Shown here piece by piece: positions 1 to 10,330 of a DNA stretch of 29,776 nt (position 1 is its first letter; each line of letters starts with the position of its first letter). The notes below the pieces were generated by a model. That model saw only the letters and a program-made list of their open reading frames with translations, had not been told where the DNA came from and ran no database searches. The stretch is from Chara braunii (lineage: Eukaryota; Streptophyta; Charophyceae; Charales; Characeae). Location of the stretch: contig BFEA01000031.1 of assembly GCA_003427395.1 (NCBI GenBank), positions 4,754,415 to 4,784,190 of the forward strand, in the 5' to 3' direction. The translations under genes and the position numbers were made by a program.

Positions 1-93
1 AAAAAAAAAAAAAAAACACTCCACATGGCAAATGCAAGGGCAATCTCTCCCGCGTGACTTGGCCAGAATCGACGTCAGTTTCGTGCAGATGAA
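1..93. other. Window edge, poly-A then unassigned
   Basis: The window opens with 16 consecutive A residues followed by unique-looking sequence. The A run could be the tail of a retroelement lying outside the window, but nothing else supports that. No coding signal is visible. Confidence 0.3.
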
Positions 94-162
94 GGACAAT
101 ACCTGACCCTCACACTGGACAATACCTGACCCTTACACTGGACAATACCTGACCCTTTCACT
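94..162. repeat. Three-copy 23-bp tandem repeat
   Basis: Three head-to-tail copies of a 23-bp unit beginning GGACAATACCTGACCCT lie at 94-116, 117-139 and 140-162, differing at only one or two bases. This is a short minisatellite. No associated gene is visible. Confidence 0.9.
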
Positions 163-451
163 GGTCATGGGGCCTCGGAGTTGCTGCTACATTCACCAAA
201 CGTCATCGCCTATCCGCGGCGAGCAGCTTGTGCTTGGAAACGGGCGCATTGTTCGTCCCGTTTGCATGATATCAGCAGAGCACGAGATTGATGAATGACG
301 AGCACTGGCCATGGGGATTGATTGTCAACACCGCAACCCCTTATTATTTTCAGGGCATACTCACACGGGGACCAAAAGTCTGAATTTTATTTATTTATTA
401 TTATTTTTTTTTTTGGAAAGCATTCTGCAAGGAAAACAAGCAACAACAAGA
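163..451. other. Unassigned flank of LTR element
   Basis: About 290 bases between the minisatellite and the left LTR hold no convincing coding region. There is an AT-rich stretch with a T run near 388-415. This is presumably the host DNA or older repeat into which the Ty3 element inserted. Confidence 0.4.
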
Positions 452-1928
452 TGACAAATTCTAGATTACACCATCACATTGAAAGCCAGATAGTCACACT
501 GTGGGCCTGGCCGCACGGCACAACTAATGAAACGAAACGATCACCAGAGTCGCGAGGCCTCACAAAGCCCTGATCCACCGTTTCGCTTCGTTTTTTGCCT
601 CACCGCCCCACAGCACACACGAAAACTCTAGCAACAACTTCCTGGCGACAGTAGTGGGGGATTCGTTTCGCTACAGTCCAAGATTGTGGACGCGACGGTC
701 CAAGTTCTTGGGTGGACTTCTTTTGGAGCGATGCAGCACACTCGTGAAATTTCGCAGCTCCTCCAGCCTACCAGCGGAGGACCTATGAGTTCGCGAGGGC
801 TGCAGGCAGGGAGGAGTCGGCACACTCGTGAGGCCTCGCGAACTCGGAGGCTGACAGCATTCACGAGTTTTTTCTGACACAGTTCGTGTGGGTGCTATGC
901 GGCGAGGACTTCACGAAACGAAGTCGTTTTTTTTTCCGTTTCTTGCATCGTGCGACGAGGCCCTGTGTCCAGAGAGCAGCATTGCACCAATAATGCACGG
1001 ATGGAGGTTCGTAGTACTGAAAACCAATGTGAAGGAGAGTTTCTCTCTCTCCACCACAACACAAAAGTCCAGTCCCTTCACACTCCTACTTGGCGCTCAG
1101 CGCCCAGCCTACTCCTACACACCTACGATCAGCGTACTAATAGACAATGCAACTGTTGACATCAGCGGCCACCCGAAGTACTTGAAGATGTCGCCCATAT
1201 GCAGACCATCGCCAATACAAGGTATGTGCCCTCACATCATCACCATCATCATCATCCTTCGCCCTTCCCTGACTTTACACCCACACATGTCCTCACTTAC
1301 ACCCGAAGACCACCCGTGCGCCTCACTGTGCATCCAAGCCCAGCCCGCTATGAAGGCTGGCTATGGCTCTGCCCTCAGCAGCGCCCTGCTCCAACACACA
1401 ACCGCACGTGCGCAGCCTCTTGTTCCCATGCCGGCAGCTAGCCCGCGAGCGATTGCTCCAGCAGCGCTGCCGCCAGCCAGCAAGTGACCGAATGAGGCTG
1501 CCAGCCCTGAGCTCTTTCCTTTATGAAAAGAAATGGCCTGCTCGCGCAGCCTGGCTGCACTGGCCTGGGCCCAGCAGCTTCCGGAAGGCCCCAGGAGGCT
1601 GCCTGTGTACAGCAGCTACTGGACTGCTGGGCCTCGTTCGGTTGGGCGCCCAACTGTCTCTGTATGAGGCTGCGAATCACGCCCAGGGCCTGCCTTCTTT
1701 GGAAATGCCCGGAAGGCCGTGGAAATGTCTTTGTTGCTCGGCCTGAGTTTCACTCAACCAACTAGCGCGTCACAACTGCCTGGACCCCAAATATGAAATT
1801 CACAGTCAAGGGCCTCTTGTGATATGTCAGGCCCGCCTTCACGTAGGGCGGGCACCTCCGCCTTCACTTCGGGGAGGCAATGCTGCAAACAAGGCCCCAT
1901 AGGCCTACCGAGGACCCTGATCCTCGCA
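452..1928 (-). repeat. 3' LTR of the Ty3 element
   Basis: On the plus strand it begins TGACAAATTCTAGATTACACC and ends GATCCTCGCA, matching the right-hand repeat 8688-9699 over its whole length except for a 464-bp gain at 499-967. The end at 1928 is set by the adjacent polypurine tract. It is the 3' LTR because the coding regions read on the minus strand. Open frames inside it (for example at 888-1487) are also present in diverged form in the other LTR and are judged non-coding. Confidence 0.92.
504..962. mobile_element. Nested MITE-like DNA transposon
   Basis: This 459-bp segment is absent from the homologous position of the other LTR, where the text runs directly from CACACTGTG to TCTAGAG. 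Its ends form imperfect terminal inverted repeats: GGCCTGGCCGCACGGCACAA on the left, and GGCCTCGTCGCACGATGCAA when the right end is reverse-complemented (15 of 20 bases identical). It is flanked by a 5-bp direct repeat CTGTG (499-503 and 963-967), present once in the empty site. There is no transposase frame. Both ends continue with GAAACG-type subterminal repeats. The superfamily is uncertain because a 5-bp duplication with GGCCT ends does not match the common plant families I know. Confidence 0.85.
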
Positions 1929-1942
1929 TTCCCTCCTCCTTT
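1929..1942 (-). other. Polypurine tract
   Basis: On the sense strand the sequence immediately before the 3' LTR reads AAAGGAGGAGGGAA, a 14-base pure-purine run directly abutting the TG of the LTR. This is the expected primer for plus-strand DNA synthesis in LTR retrotransposons and confirms element orientation and LTR border. Confidence 0.88.
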
Positions 1943-1967
1943 ACTTCGAGAGTCCTCTGAGAAGTCT

Positions 1968-2384
1968 CTATTCTGCAGGCATCTTCCCCTTGAGTACTCC
2001 TTCGTAGCCTGCAATCACTTGAGGTGTTGTCCTCATGAGTTCTTCTCGTGTGAACCAGCGATCCTCCTTAGGATCCAGATGATGTCTGAAGCTCACACGG
2101 TACTGCATTCTCGGTTTAGGAGGGCGCCCTCTGCCTGATGGTCGAGGAACAAGCATCACTCGATGCTGAACGATCTGGTCCACGTCCACTTCGCCATCCA
2201 TGGTTGGGGGCAGCATTGATCTCCTTGAGGGAAACTGATTAGTGGCAGCGAAAGGTGCCAGCTTGGAGGCATGGAACACAGGGTAGGTGCGTAGGTGTGC
2301 AGGAATACGGATCACGTATGAAGGCCCATCTGGTTGATCCCCTACAATGTCCAAGACCTCCCAGGGCCCAAAATACTGTGGCAT
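1968..2384 (-). pseudogene. Pol C-terminus, chromodomain-like
   Basis: A 138-codon open frame forms the end of the polyprotein. It begins in the integrase C-terminal segment (PQYFGPWEVL), then the conserved YPVFHASKLAPF motif that precedes the chromodomain in Ty3 chromoviruses. It then continues through VDVDQIVQHRV, a QYRVSF core strand, the DRWFTREEL segment and a helix ending VIAGYE. The order and spacing resemble a chromodomain, which in related elements directs integration by binding histone tails. The aromatic cage cannot be confirmed by eye. Upstream, the reading frame is interrupted at 2385-2500. Confidence 0.8.
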
Positions 2385-3244
2385 CAGTTTTCTGAAACTT
2401 CTTAATATGTTCCCCTAGAGGGTCCTCGGTAGGCCTACAATACGATCATAGCATCCTGAGACTTCTTAATATGTTCAACGGCCTGCTGTAGTATCTATTC
2501 ATGTTTGACAGCAAAGTCTATGGTGCCATGTGCTGCAGTGGGTTGTCTTTCTGGTAGCAGAAAGTCAAGTGCAGTTCTGGGCTCCCAACCAAGATGTAAC
2601 TGGTTGGGAGTTATCCAGGTAGTATTATGCACAACGTTGTTGTACAGGCTGGCGACGAGCGGTAACTTCTCGTCTCAGTCATCCTGACTTGGCTTAATAT
2701 AATGCCGAAGTAGGTGTTGTACTACCCGGTTTATTTGTTTTGCCTGGCCATTTGATTCAGGGTGATTCCCTGAGGTCATTTGGAGTTTTGTGCCCATCTG
2801 TTCGGCGGTTGACTGCCACAGTTCACTTGTGAATCTCACATCCCCATCACTAAAGATAGATGTAGGCAAACCGAAATCACGTACCCAATTATCCATAAAC
2901 AGTTTGATGGCGTGGTCAGTTTTAGCTGCTTCTGGCATAGCGATTAGTCTTGCATACTTAGTAAAGCGGTCCACTATTACGAAGATATACCTTTTTTCAG
3001 ACTTACTGGTCACTAGAGTATCCATGAAGTCCATGGACATACTCTGACCAGGTCCTTCAGGAATCGGCAAGGGCTTGATCAGCCCTAGCGGAGCCTGAGT
3101 CCTTGGTTTGTCCCTCTGGCAAACCTGGCAGGTTTCAACATAGTGTTTTGCATCTAGCATCATAGAGGGCCACCAGAATCTCCGTACTAAATTCGTTGAT
3201 GTCTTCTTGTATCCAAAATGACCCGTTGCATCATAACATTCTTA
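2385..3244 (-). pseudogene. Ty3 integrase, inactive
   Basis: The main open stretch (2675-3163, in frame back to about 3244) is a Ty3-type integrase, which would insert the cDNA into chromatin. The N-terminal zinc-binding region reads YDATGHFG...TCQVCQ, so the usual first His appears as Tyr. The catalytic core shows the first Asp in SMDFMDTL and the second Asp in SDGDVRFTS. The third motif reads HPESNGQAKQINR, with Lys where the catalytic Glu of GQxERxNR is expected. In-frame stops occur at 2675-2677 (TGA where Trp is usual) and 2495-2497 (TAG). The stretch 2385-2495 has lost part of the integrase C-terminal domain and carries a short duplication. Confidence 0.85.
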
Positions 3245-3423
3245 TAAAAATAAACTACGCAAGGACTCACTACTGGGAACACACAATTTTTTATTCCCTG
3301 CCTTCTCAAGAAACAGCAAGTCGTCTACCATCATAAATTCATCCGAAGTTTTTTGTCCTTTGCTTGGAATCTACGGATGATCTCAGACATAACTGAATCT
3401 TGTTGATAGGCATCCACCAATGA
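3245..3423 (-). pseudogene. RNase H to integrase linker remnant
   Basis: The stretch between the RNase H-like and integrase frames is closed in all minus frames beyond short pieces. By position it corresponds to the linker of the polyprotein. No motif is readable. Confidence 0.5.
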
Positions 3424-3887
3424 TCAAGTTAAGTCGCTAGATATGCCAAATCCAGTCACTAGTGCGCCCTGATAATCCGCCCGGCGAGATAACGCATCAG
3501 CCACTTTGTTGTACTCTCCCTTGATTGGATCAAGTTGATAGTCATACATGTCTATCACTTGAATCCATCGCTTCAATGCGTCAGAGAGGATTGGATGTGT
3601 CTTAATCCAGCGCAAGGTTTCATGGTCAGATCTCACGTAGAAGAATCTGCCAAGGAGATAGTGTCTCCAATGTACCAGCGCTCTGTACAGGGCATACAGC
3701 TCACACTCATAAGTGGACTTAGCTAGTTCTGAGATGGCATCTTTTTGCTCATGTACTCGATAGGTCTCAACTTGGGCCCGTCCTTTTGCGCAAGGACCAC
3801 GCCTATGCCATATTGGCTGGCGTCTGTGGTCACTGGTCACGACAAATGGCTTATTAGGATCAATAAGTTTAAGAACCTCATAGTGTG
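3424..3887 (-). pseudogene. Ty3 RNase H domain, frameshifted
   Basis: The 3424-3840 open frame keeps the RNase H signatures VRSDHETLRWI and EYNKVADALSRR. The domain degrades the RNA template during reverse transcription. Its N-terminal half (the usual TDASQYGIG strand carrying the first catalytic Asp) is readable on the same strand but in another frame around 3760-3835. At least one frameshift enters and one leaves near 3745-3840, so the domain cannot be translated in one piece. Confidence 0.85.
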
Positions 3888-4784
3888 TCAGGCATACTTC
3901 AGTTTCCTAAAGGCTGCCTTACACTCTTCAGTCCACTCCCAAGGGGTGTCCAGTTGAGTTAGATCTATCAATGGGGAAGCTATAGTACTATAGTTCTTCA
4001 CAAACGGATGATAGTAGCCCGTCATCCCAAAAAATGATTTGACCTCAGTAACAGTCTGAGGTTTGAACCAGTCACGTATGCTGGCTACTTTGGCATCATC
4101 CGGCCTCAGTCCATCTGCTGAGATTTCATGACCCAAGTACAAGATCCTGGTGCGACCAAACTCGCATCTCTCCAAGTTAACTTTGTACTAGTGCTGTCTT
4201 AGGAGACCTAGCACTGTTTTCAAGTGTTTTGCGTGCTCCTCTACAGTCCTACTAAAGATGAGAATATCGTCGAGGTACACGACGATAAACTTGTCTAAGT
4301 AGTCATGAAAAATCTTGTTCATCGCGTGCTGGAACCTACCAGGTGCATTGCATAGTACAAAGGGTATCACCACAAACTCGTACAGACCGTACCTAGTTTG
4401 AAATGCTGTTTTGTGCTCGTCCTCAGGCCTAATGGCAATTTGATGGTATCCGGACTTCAGATCTATCTTGGTGAAGTACCGCCATCCCTGCACTCTATCC
4501 AAAAGGTCGTCGATGCGGGGTAGGGGCTCCGCGTTCTTAACAGTGATGACATTGAGACCCTTATAGTCAATACACATCCTCAAGGTACCTCCCTTCTTAG
4601 GTACGAATAGTACTGGAGTGCCGTAAGGGGAGGTACTAGGCCGTATCCATCCCTTCTCTGTAAGCTCCTTGAGCTGGCGGCAAAGCTCATCTAACTCCGC
4701 AGGAGACATCCTATAGATTCGTCCTCTAGGCACCTTACTACTTGGGACAACCTCTATTGCATGGACAACCTCTCTTTCTACCAC
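3888..4784 (-). pseudogene. Ty3 reverse transcriptase, one nonsense codon
   Basis: Frame 4188-4784 carries the palm and fingers: [37 protein letters not shown] and the catalytic YLDD in [13 protein letters not shown]. It continues in the same frame after a TAG at 4188-4190 into 3888-4175 (LERCEFGRTRILYLGHEIS, then FFGMTGYYHPFVKNYS), the thumb/connection. The usual FGLxNAPATFQ strand reads [11 protein letters not shown], a non-conservative decay. All three catalytic Asp residues appear retained, so the immediate lesions are the premature stop and the frameshift into RNase H. Confidence 0.93.
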
Positions 4785-4831
4785 GCTTGTGGGCTCCTTA
4801 AAAAGGTATGAATATTGTGCGACGATCGATT

Positions 4832-5616
4832 CTATCTCTGGGGTGTTTTTACGGCCTCCCCTTTCTCAGAGACAAATACTAGATACATGCCCTCCTTGCG
4901 ATTCAGCTTATAATAGTTATAGAAGGATGATGCACAATTGCAGCCGTAGTTTTCTATTAGACTGCTAGCTTTGAACTTTTGCAATCTAACAGATCTACCG
5001 TTGGGCAGCTTGTGAATCAATACCTTTCTATCCCAGTCAAACTGCGGTTGCGCGACCTCGAGGTAGTACATACCTAGGAGCATATCAAAGGGCAGTTCGT
5101 CGCTAACCAGGAAGGAGATTTTATGACTCACTTTCCCTCCTCCATAGGAGAAGGTGCAGGCTACGTCCTTGACATAGTCTTTTACCAACATTTGGGACTG
5201 ATGGAATTTCGTGTAGAGCCTATGTCTGCGAAGGCGCCAACTTTGCGGCCACCTACATCAACCTCTACCACGAAATGTTCACCCTTTGGACCTCTACTTA
5301 TCATCGCCCAAAAGTCCTTGGGGTCCTTCCCTGACCACTCAGTCTCTAACTCCTCTAGGGCCTCATACAAATCTCTCGAGTAGAGCGCCGGTGGGTCTGA
5401 ATGTGTCCGCGGGGCGATACGTGGGTCTCTAGCCTTCGCCAACGCCCGAAGTGGGGAAGGCAACGTTACCACTTCAACACGAGTAAGAGCGGTTAATACT
5501 CCTACTGGCCTGACGTGTTTCCCTGCGAAGTGATAGCAGATGCACCGCCAGAGTTCGAAGAAAGTCCCACCATCGTTGGTGAGGCTACCCTCGTCAAGAC
5601 TTTCTTGCCTCGGCAC
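4832..5616 (-). pseudogene. Ty3 protease region, frameshifted
   Basis: Two overlapping minus frames. In 5182-5616 a retropepsin-like active site reads AFADIGSTRNSIS, where D-I-G-S replaces the usual D-[ST]-G-[AS]; the catalytic Asp is kept. The second half is in 4832-5191 in another frame and contains PFDMLLGMYYLEVAQP and QFDW, matching the ILGMxWL...IDW strands after the flap. A frameshift near 5185-5191 separates them. The protease would cut the gag-pol polyprotein. Confidence 0.75.
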
Positions 5617-7427
5617 GTTCGAGACGTGTGGTCATAATTGCCACAGTTCATGCACGTGCCCCTGGCAACTCGGTCCCTCCACACCTCATACTCTAAACTA
5701 AGTTTTACCCATGTGGGTGTTCCTTTGTCGCCCTGACCCGTGGACCGTACTACCTTCTTCTTCCCGATCCCCCTAACCTTTTCCTTGATGGGTGCCAAGA
5801 CTCCCCCATCCGAAGTCTCACTAGCCCCATCATGCTCTGTCACCTCCCCAAGGTCTGGAAAATCGTCAATCTTCGTCGTTTGGCCATCATGATCCACGAA
5901 CATCAACTGACCCTTCTTCTTCCAGTCCTGGGGAAGTCTCTTCCTACCATCATGAGATTCCTGATGCGCGGATCCCAGCTTTACCTCTATGTCCAGAGCT
6001 TTCTTACTAAAAGTTACGAAGGTGTGTTGTTCGACATAGGCCTCATCAACCAGCTTGGTCCTTACCTCTGCAGGTAGGCACCTTAGGTAATCCGTCAGGA
6101 GAACCTGCTGGTCAAACCGCACACCAGGTACCACGAGTAAACGTTTTACGGTGTCCGTGACTCTCTCTAACATTCTTGAACTTGTGGGAACAAAGATTGT
6201 TGATAGCATCGGTGACCTTCTGAGCTCTTTGCGGGTCATGCCACCTGTTATACACGGACCGCACAAACTCTTCCAATGTCTAAGCCTGTGCCCAGGCATC
6301 GAAGTTTTGACCGTAGCCCTGCTGCTGCACTAAGCCATTCAACCAGCGGGCTGCTGACCCCTCTAAAAAGGAGGCAGCCACTACAACTTCCTTCTCTGGC
6401 CTAGTGAGCTTGTGCCTCACAATGCTCACATCAGTAAGCACAGTCCTCACCCAAGTGTCTAAGTCCTCATCCTTCTTTCTATCGCTAGAGATGGGTTTGG
6501 GACTCATCAAAGGTATTTTGGGCATCCACTGCATAGGCTGCATGGGCCCAGGGGCTTGTTGCGGCGGCTGCATAGCCACTGAAACAGGCTGGTGCACACT
6601 AACCTGAGCCTGGCTTGACAGTGGGACTATCGTAGGTAGTACGACTGAGACTCTATGAATCGGACCACTAGTTGCTACTAAACCACCGGGAGGGCGCATG
6701 CCAAACATAGGAGAGACAGTTGGCCCTAGGGGGTTGCGGCATCGATGAAGGACCCGCACCTGCAGGGGGAACTACAACAAACTGTCGCTGCCTCATCATT
6801 GTACGAGGAGCCCGGAGTTCAGCCAGGATTTGTTTCTGGCCTGCAACCAATTCGGCCAGCAATTCCTGCTGGACATTCTGCACTTCTGCCACTGATAGTA
6901 AGGCATTACGGAGCACACAGACAACAGGGTCTAATGCCGCCTCATCTAGCCCTCCAGTCTGCCTAGCTCCTGTACTCTACTTCCTAGTCTATCCTTTCTG
7001 AGTATTGTTTTTCTTCTCCTCTTTGGTACTTCGTCCAACTGCCGCTGTAGCTCATCCTGAAGTTATTCTGCTTGTCGGATTTTTAAATCCTGCAGCGTGA
7101 GTTGAGTCTGCTGGCTGACTTGCAAGCTAGCAGTCTGACTAATGGACCCCTGAGAACCACTCTAACTGACTTCTGACGAAGTGGAGTGTGAAGAGGTTTG
7201 CGACATAGTAGATGAAGTAGCCATGGTTGCACCGGTGCTAGCTGAAATTCTAGTCCTGGCACTATCCTCAACTGCCCTCACTCTCCTTGCCGCTGCTGTC
7301 TCTCTAGCCTCTCTCCGCAATGTTCTCTCGTCTCTTGGACCTAACTCCAAGAATGTCAAGGGTCGATTACGGGCAGTCCCACAAGTATTCCTACGGTTCT
7401 CATTAGTGCTTGCATCACTTGTGAGCT
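5502..7427 (-). pseudogene. Ty3 gag, frameshifted, with CCHC knuckle
   Basis: Gag is spread over several minus frames. The N-terminal part (7162-7427, open back to a TAG near 7427) holds RRNTCGTARN and FLELGPRDERTLRREARE. A coiled-coil-like stretch with LLAELVAGQKQILAELRA is in 6668-6916. A Pro/Gln-rich linker and the capsid-like segment (DEDLDTWVRTVLTDV, FLEGSAARWLNGLV) are in 6280-6759. The capsid end and nucleocapsid are in 5502-6299, with a canonical zinc knuckle CMNCGNYDHTSRTC (C-x2-C-x4-H-x4-C, 5613-5654). Frameshifts fall near 6700, 6290 and 5600 and a stop at 7162. Gag would form the virus-like particle. Confidence 0.85.
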
Positions 7428-8672
7428 ACAGTGTGTGTGATGTAAACTAGAATCCACATTGAATCCTACCTTAGCCTGACACACAACCGATTATGAATCA
7501 CAACTAATTTCGGTCATATGGAACAGAAACAGTTAGGTGATATAGTAACAACTAATGTCAGATCCTACAAGAAATATCATATCTATTTTTAGATTACCCT
7601 AGAACAGATTGTCATGCAGCAAAGAACTAATCTATTTGCAGTTGTCTGTCAGTTGTTAGTCAAGTCTGTAACAACTAGAGAATCAAAAATAAAAATAACA
7701 TCTCCCGTTGGAGATGTATGCTTGATGGCAAATTGTCTGTTGATTGCCACTGTGAGCAGTTACCGGAATCCCCCCTCACCCTGTATCCTTCTTGAGTGGT
7801 CACTTTGTGTCAACGTCCTAAGCATCTGGTTGAGCAGCGTGTCTGAAGGTGTGCAATGCGGCCCACCCTTGTGCCCCAAGTCAACGTCAAACCTGCCAGC
7901 CCCTGCACTTTATTTACCCTCGCATGCAACGAGCCTTACACCCGGTTGATCTGGCTGATCAGGAGGGATTTAAGGAGAGCCCCCATCTCCTCAGGAATTA
8001 TTTAACGTCGCAGACAGAACGATGATCACAGCCAGATTCAATACCGAGTCCCGAACCAAAATATTTAAAGACGGTCTGGTAAGCGTCTGTCAAAGGGCTG
8101 ACATGCCCTGCATGACCTCTATTGCGCAAGCCGCAGAACCAAGGACTTGCGGCAAAGCATGTGTGTACTAGTCCCAACGGGTTGGCATGGTGACCGTGAC
8201 CCGAGTGCTTCTGAGGCTTCGCCCGTCTCCCACCAGCTTGCTGCCCAGGAAGAATGTCGACTGTCAAGGTTGAGCGGTTGCCACACCTCACATCGAGAGG
8301 ACTCTCAAGACCTAACTCACTTCCTCACGGTAAGAAGCAATTAAGAGGGTAGATAAGGAAGAGAGCAACGTGCCTCATAAATGCTGCCCCCAACCACAGA
8401 TTTTTCACCGGCAACCTTATGTGCAATTATGATGACCGGTCCTTGCCTCGACACAACCAACAGCAGAATGCGGTTCCACCTCAGCTTAATATCCTACATC
8501 AGCGAGCTCTCATCTTCCAGCATACACCTCGTATGCCACCACATAGCTCGGTGGTGCCCCCACTCTACCCTGGACCGCCTAATGTTCAACGCCAATGCCT
8601 TATCACTGGCCCACACCTCATGCGAAGCACCAATAGCTATTGTGAAGAAACAATGAAGCGCAATATAAACCA
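7428..8672 (-). other. Long leader of the Ty3 element
   Basis: About 1.25 kb between the primer site and gag has no retroelement motif on the minus strand. On the plus strand 8419-8685 is open for 88 codons and is rich in Pro, Gln and His, with unknown meaning. The stretch could be a genuine long leader or include captured or later-inserted DNA; I see no terminal repeats that would show an insertion. Confidence 0.5.
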
Positions 8673-8684
8673 GCTCCGATATTA
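8673..8684 (-). other. Primer-binding site, decayed iMet type
   Basis: Three bases inside the 5' LTR the sense strand reads TAATATCGGAGC. Nine of 12 bases match TGGTATCAGAGC, the usual site for the initiator Met tRNA 3' end, and all three differences are transitions. Position and orientation are as expected for a minus-strand element. Confidence 0.7.
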
Positions 8685-8687
8685 AAT

Positions 8688-9699
8688 TGCAAGAAATTCC
8701 AGAGTACACCATCACATTGAAAGCCAAATAGTCACACTGTGTCTAGAGAGTAACATTGCACCAACAATACACCAATAGAGGTTCGTAGTACTGAAAACCA
8801 ATGTCAAGGAGACTTTCTCTCTCTCCGCCACAACACAAGAGTCCAGTCCCTTCACACTCCTACTTGGCGTTCAGCGCCCAGCCCACTCCTACACAGCTAC
8901 GATCAGCCTACTAATAAACAATGCAACTGTTGACATCAGCGGCCACCCGAAGTACTTGAAGATGTCGCCCATATTGAGACCATCGCCAATACAAGGTATG
9001 TTCCCTCACATCAACATCATCATCATCCTTCGCCCTTCCCTGACTTTACACCCACACATGTCCTCACTTACACCCGAAGACCACCCCTACGCCTCACTGT
9101 GCATCCAAGCCCATCCCGCTATGAAGGATGGCTATGGCGCTGCCCTCAGCAGCGCCCTGCTCCAACACACGACCGCACGTGCGCAGCCTCTTGCTCCCAT
9201 GCCGGCAGCCAGCCCGCGAGCAATTGCTCCAGCAGCGCTCCCGCCAGCCAGCAAGTGACCGAATGAGGCTGCCAGCCCTGAGCTCTTTTCTTTATGGAAA
9301 GAACTGGCCTGCTCGTGCAGCCTGGCTGCACTGGCCTGGGCCCAGCAGCTTCTGGAAGGCCCCAGGAGGCTGCCTGTGTACAACAGCTACTGGGCTGCTG
9401 GGCCTCGTTCGGTTGGGCACCTAACTATCTCTGTATGAGGCTGCGAATCACGCCCAGGGCCTGCCTTCTTTGGAAACGCCCGGAAGGCCGTGGAAATGTC
9501 TTTGTTCCTCGGCCTGAGTTTCACTCAACCAACTGCTGCGTCGCAACTGCCTGGAACCCAAATATGAAATTGACAGTCGAGGGCCTCTTGTGATATGTCA
9601 GGCCCGGCTTCACTTAGGGCGGGCACCTCCGCCTTCACTTAGGGCGGGCAATGCCGCAAACAGGGCCCCATAGGCCTACTTAGGACCCTGATCCTCGCA
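8688..9699 (-). repeat. 5' LTR of the Ty3 element
   Basis: Begins TGCAAGAAATTCCAGAGTACACC and ends GATCCTCGCA on the plus strand. It aligns end to end with 452-1928 minus the nested element, with roughly 5-7% substitutions and small indels by eye. It preserves the empty target of the nested MITE at about 8738-8745. Near 9608-9650 a segment CTTCACTTAGGGCGGGCA occurs twice in tandem, diverged in the other LTR. Confidence 0.92.
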
Positions 9700-9831
9700 A
9701 TTCACTGATATTCCAATAAACTGGGATGGGGCAGGGGACCTCACAATTCGACCCGGAGTTATCCTGGCAGCCTGAACGAGTTTCGCTTACGAGCCCAAAG
9801 GCTCGAAGATCCCATCTCCTCAAGCACTCAT
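9700..9831. other. Spacer between LTR element and hAT-like element
   Basis: This 132-bp interval has no recognised feature. It is presumed to be older sequence flanking both insertions. Confidence 0.5.
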
Positions 9832-10046
9832 AATTCCACCAGTGAAACCGTATGAGCGCGCTTCAGCGTGCGCTCGCGCGCTTAAAGACCCCCGCGCCAC
9901 GCTCAAACGCGCTCAAAGAGCTTTTGGGCACGCACGCGCGTCAAAAAATCAGCGCACGCGCGCCACGGGGTTGTGCATGGCCAGGGGACGCCCTGCGGCC
10001 CTTTCCACGCAAAAAAAAAAAAAAATTGTGTGCAGGGTGGNTTTTT

Positions 10047-10112
10047 GGGGGATGGGGACCATGGGGGTGGAGGTAAGGGGGGGTTAGGGGTAGGGTGGGG
10101 TTTGGGGATGGA
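10047..10112 (+). repeat. G-rich tract, possible G-quadruplex
   Basis: About ten runs of three or more G within 66 bases (GGGGGATGGGGACC, TTAGGGGTAGGGTGGGG). Such a tract could fold into a G-quadruplex on the plus strand. The C-rich counterpart near the other end of the same transposon makes the two arms roughly complementary. Confidence 0.65.
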
Positions 10113-10330
10113 GTTTTCTCTTGCGCACCCACACCCATTCCTCATTGAATTCAGTCATTTTTCTGGAGGGGCCCCAACAGAGAATCTGCAGGGCTCTCAT
10201 GTCTCACCAGAAACATTCGTCGAATTTCAGGCAAGAGCGGAGCAGGCCAGCAATATATCTCCTGAATCGGAAGTCAGGTCTGTGTTCCAGCAGTTATGGG
10301 CTACAACTTCTTACTACTGTAGCTCCCTTT

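Larger units (their letters stand above)
452..9699 (-). mobile_element. Degenerate Ty3/gypsy LTR retrotransposon
   Basis: A complete but dead LTR retrotransposon in minus orientation. Its direct repeats 452-1928 and 8688-9699 (about 1.01 kb each once the nested insertion is discounted) both run TG...CA. The internal part is 6.76 kb. In sense order it holds the primer site, a long leader, gag with a CCHC knuckle, protease, reverse transcriptase, RNase H, integrase, a chromodomain-like tail and the polypurine tract. The order RT-RNaseH-IN identifies Ty3/gypsy (Metaviridae), and the tail suggests a chromovirus. By eye the LTRs differ at roughly 5-7% of positions, so the insertion is old. No matching target-site duplication is found: the five bases outside the left end are CAAGA and outside the right end ATTCA. 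Confidence 0.93.

Noticed and set aside
888-1487. 199-codon plus-strand ORF as a gene
   Set aside because: It spans the border of the nested MITE and the LTR. The other LTR keeps only part of it with different sequence, so it is chance.
3535-3726. Plus-strand ORFs over the pol region
   Set aside because: They are antisense shadows of recognisable RNase H, integrase and RT coding on the minus strand.
452-9699. The 1-kb direct repeats as a simple segmental duplication
   Set aside because: TG...CA ends, adjacent polypurine tract and primer site, and Ty3 coding regions between them identify LTRs.
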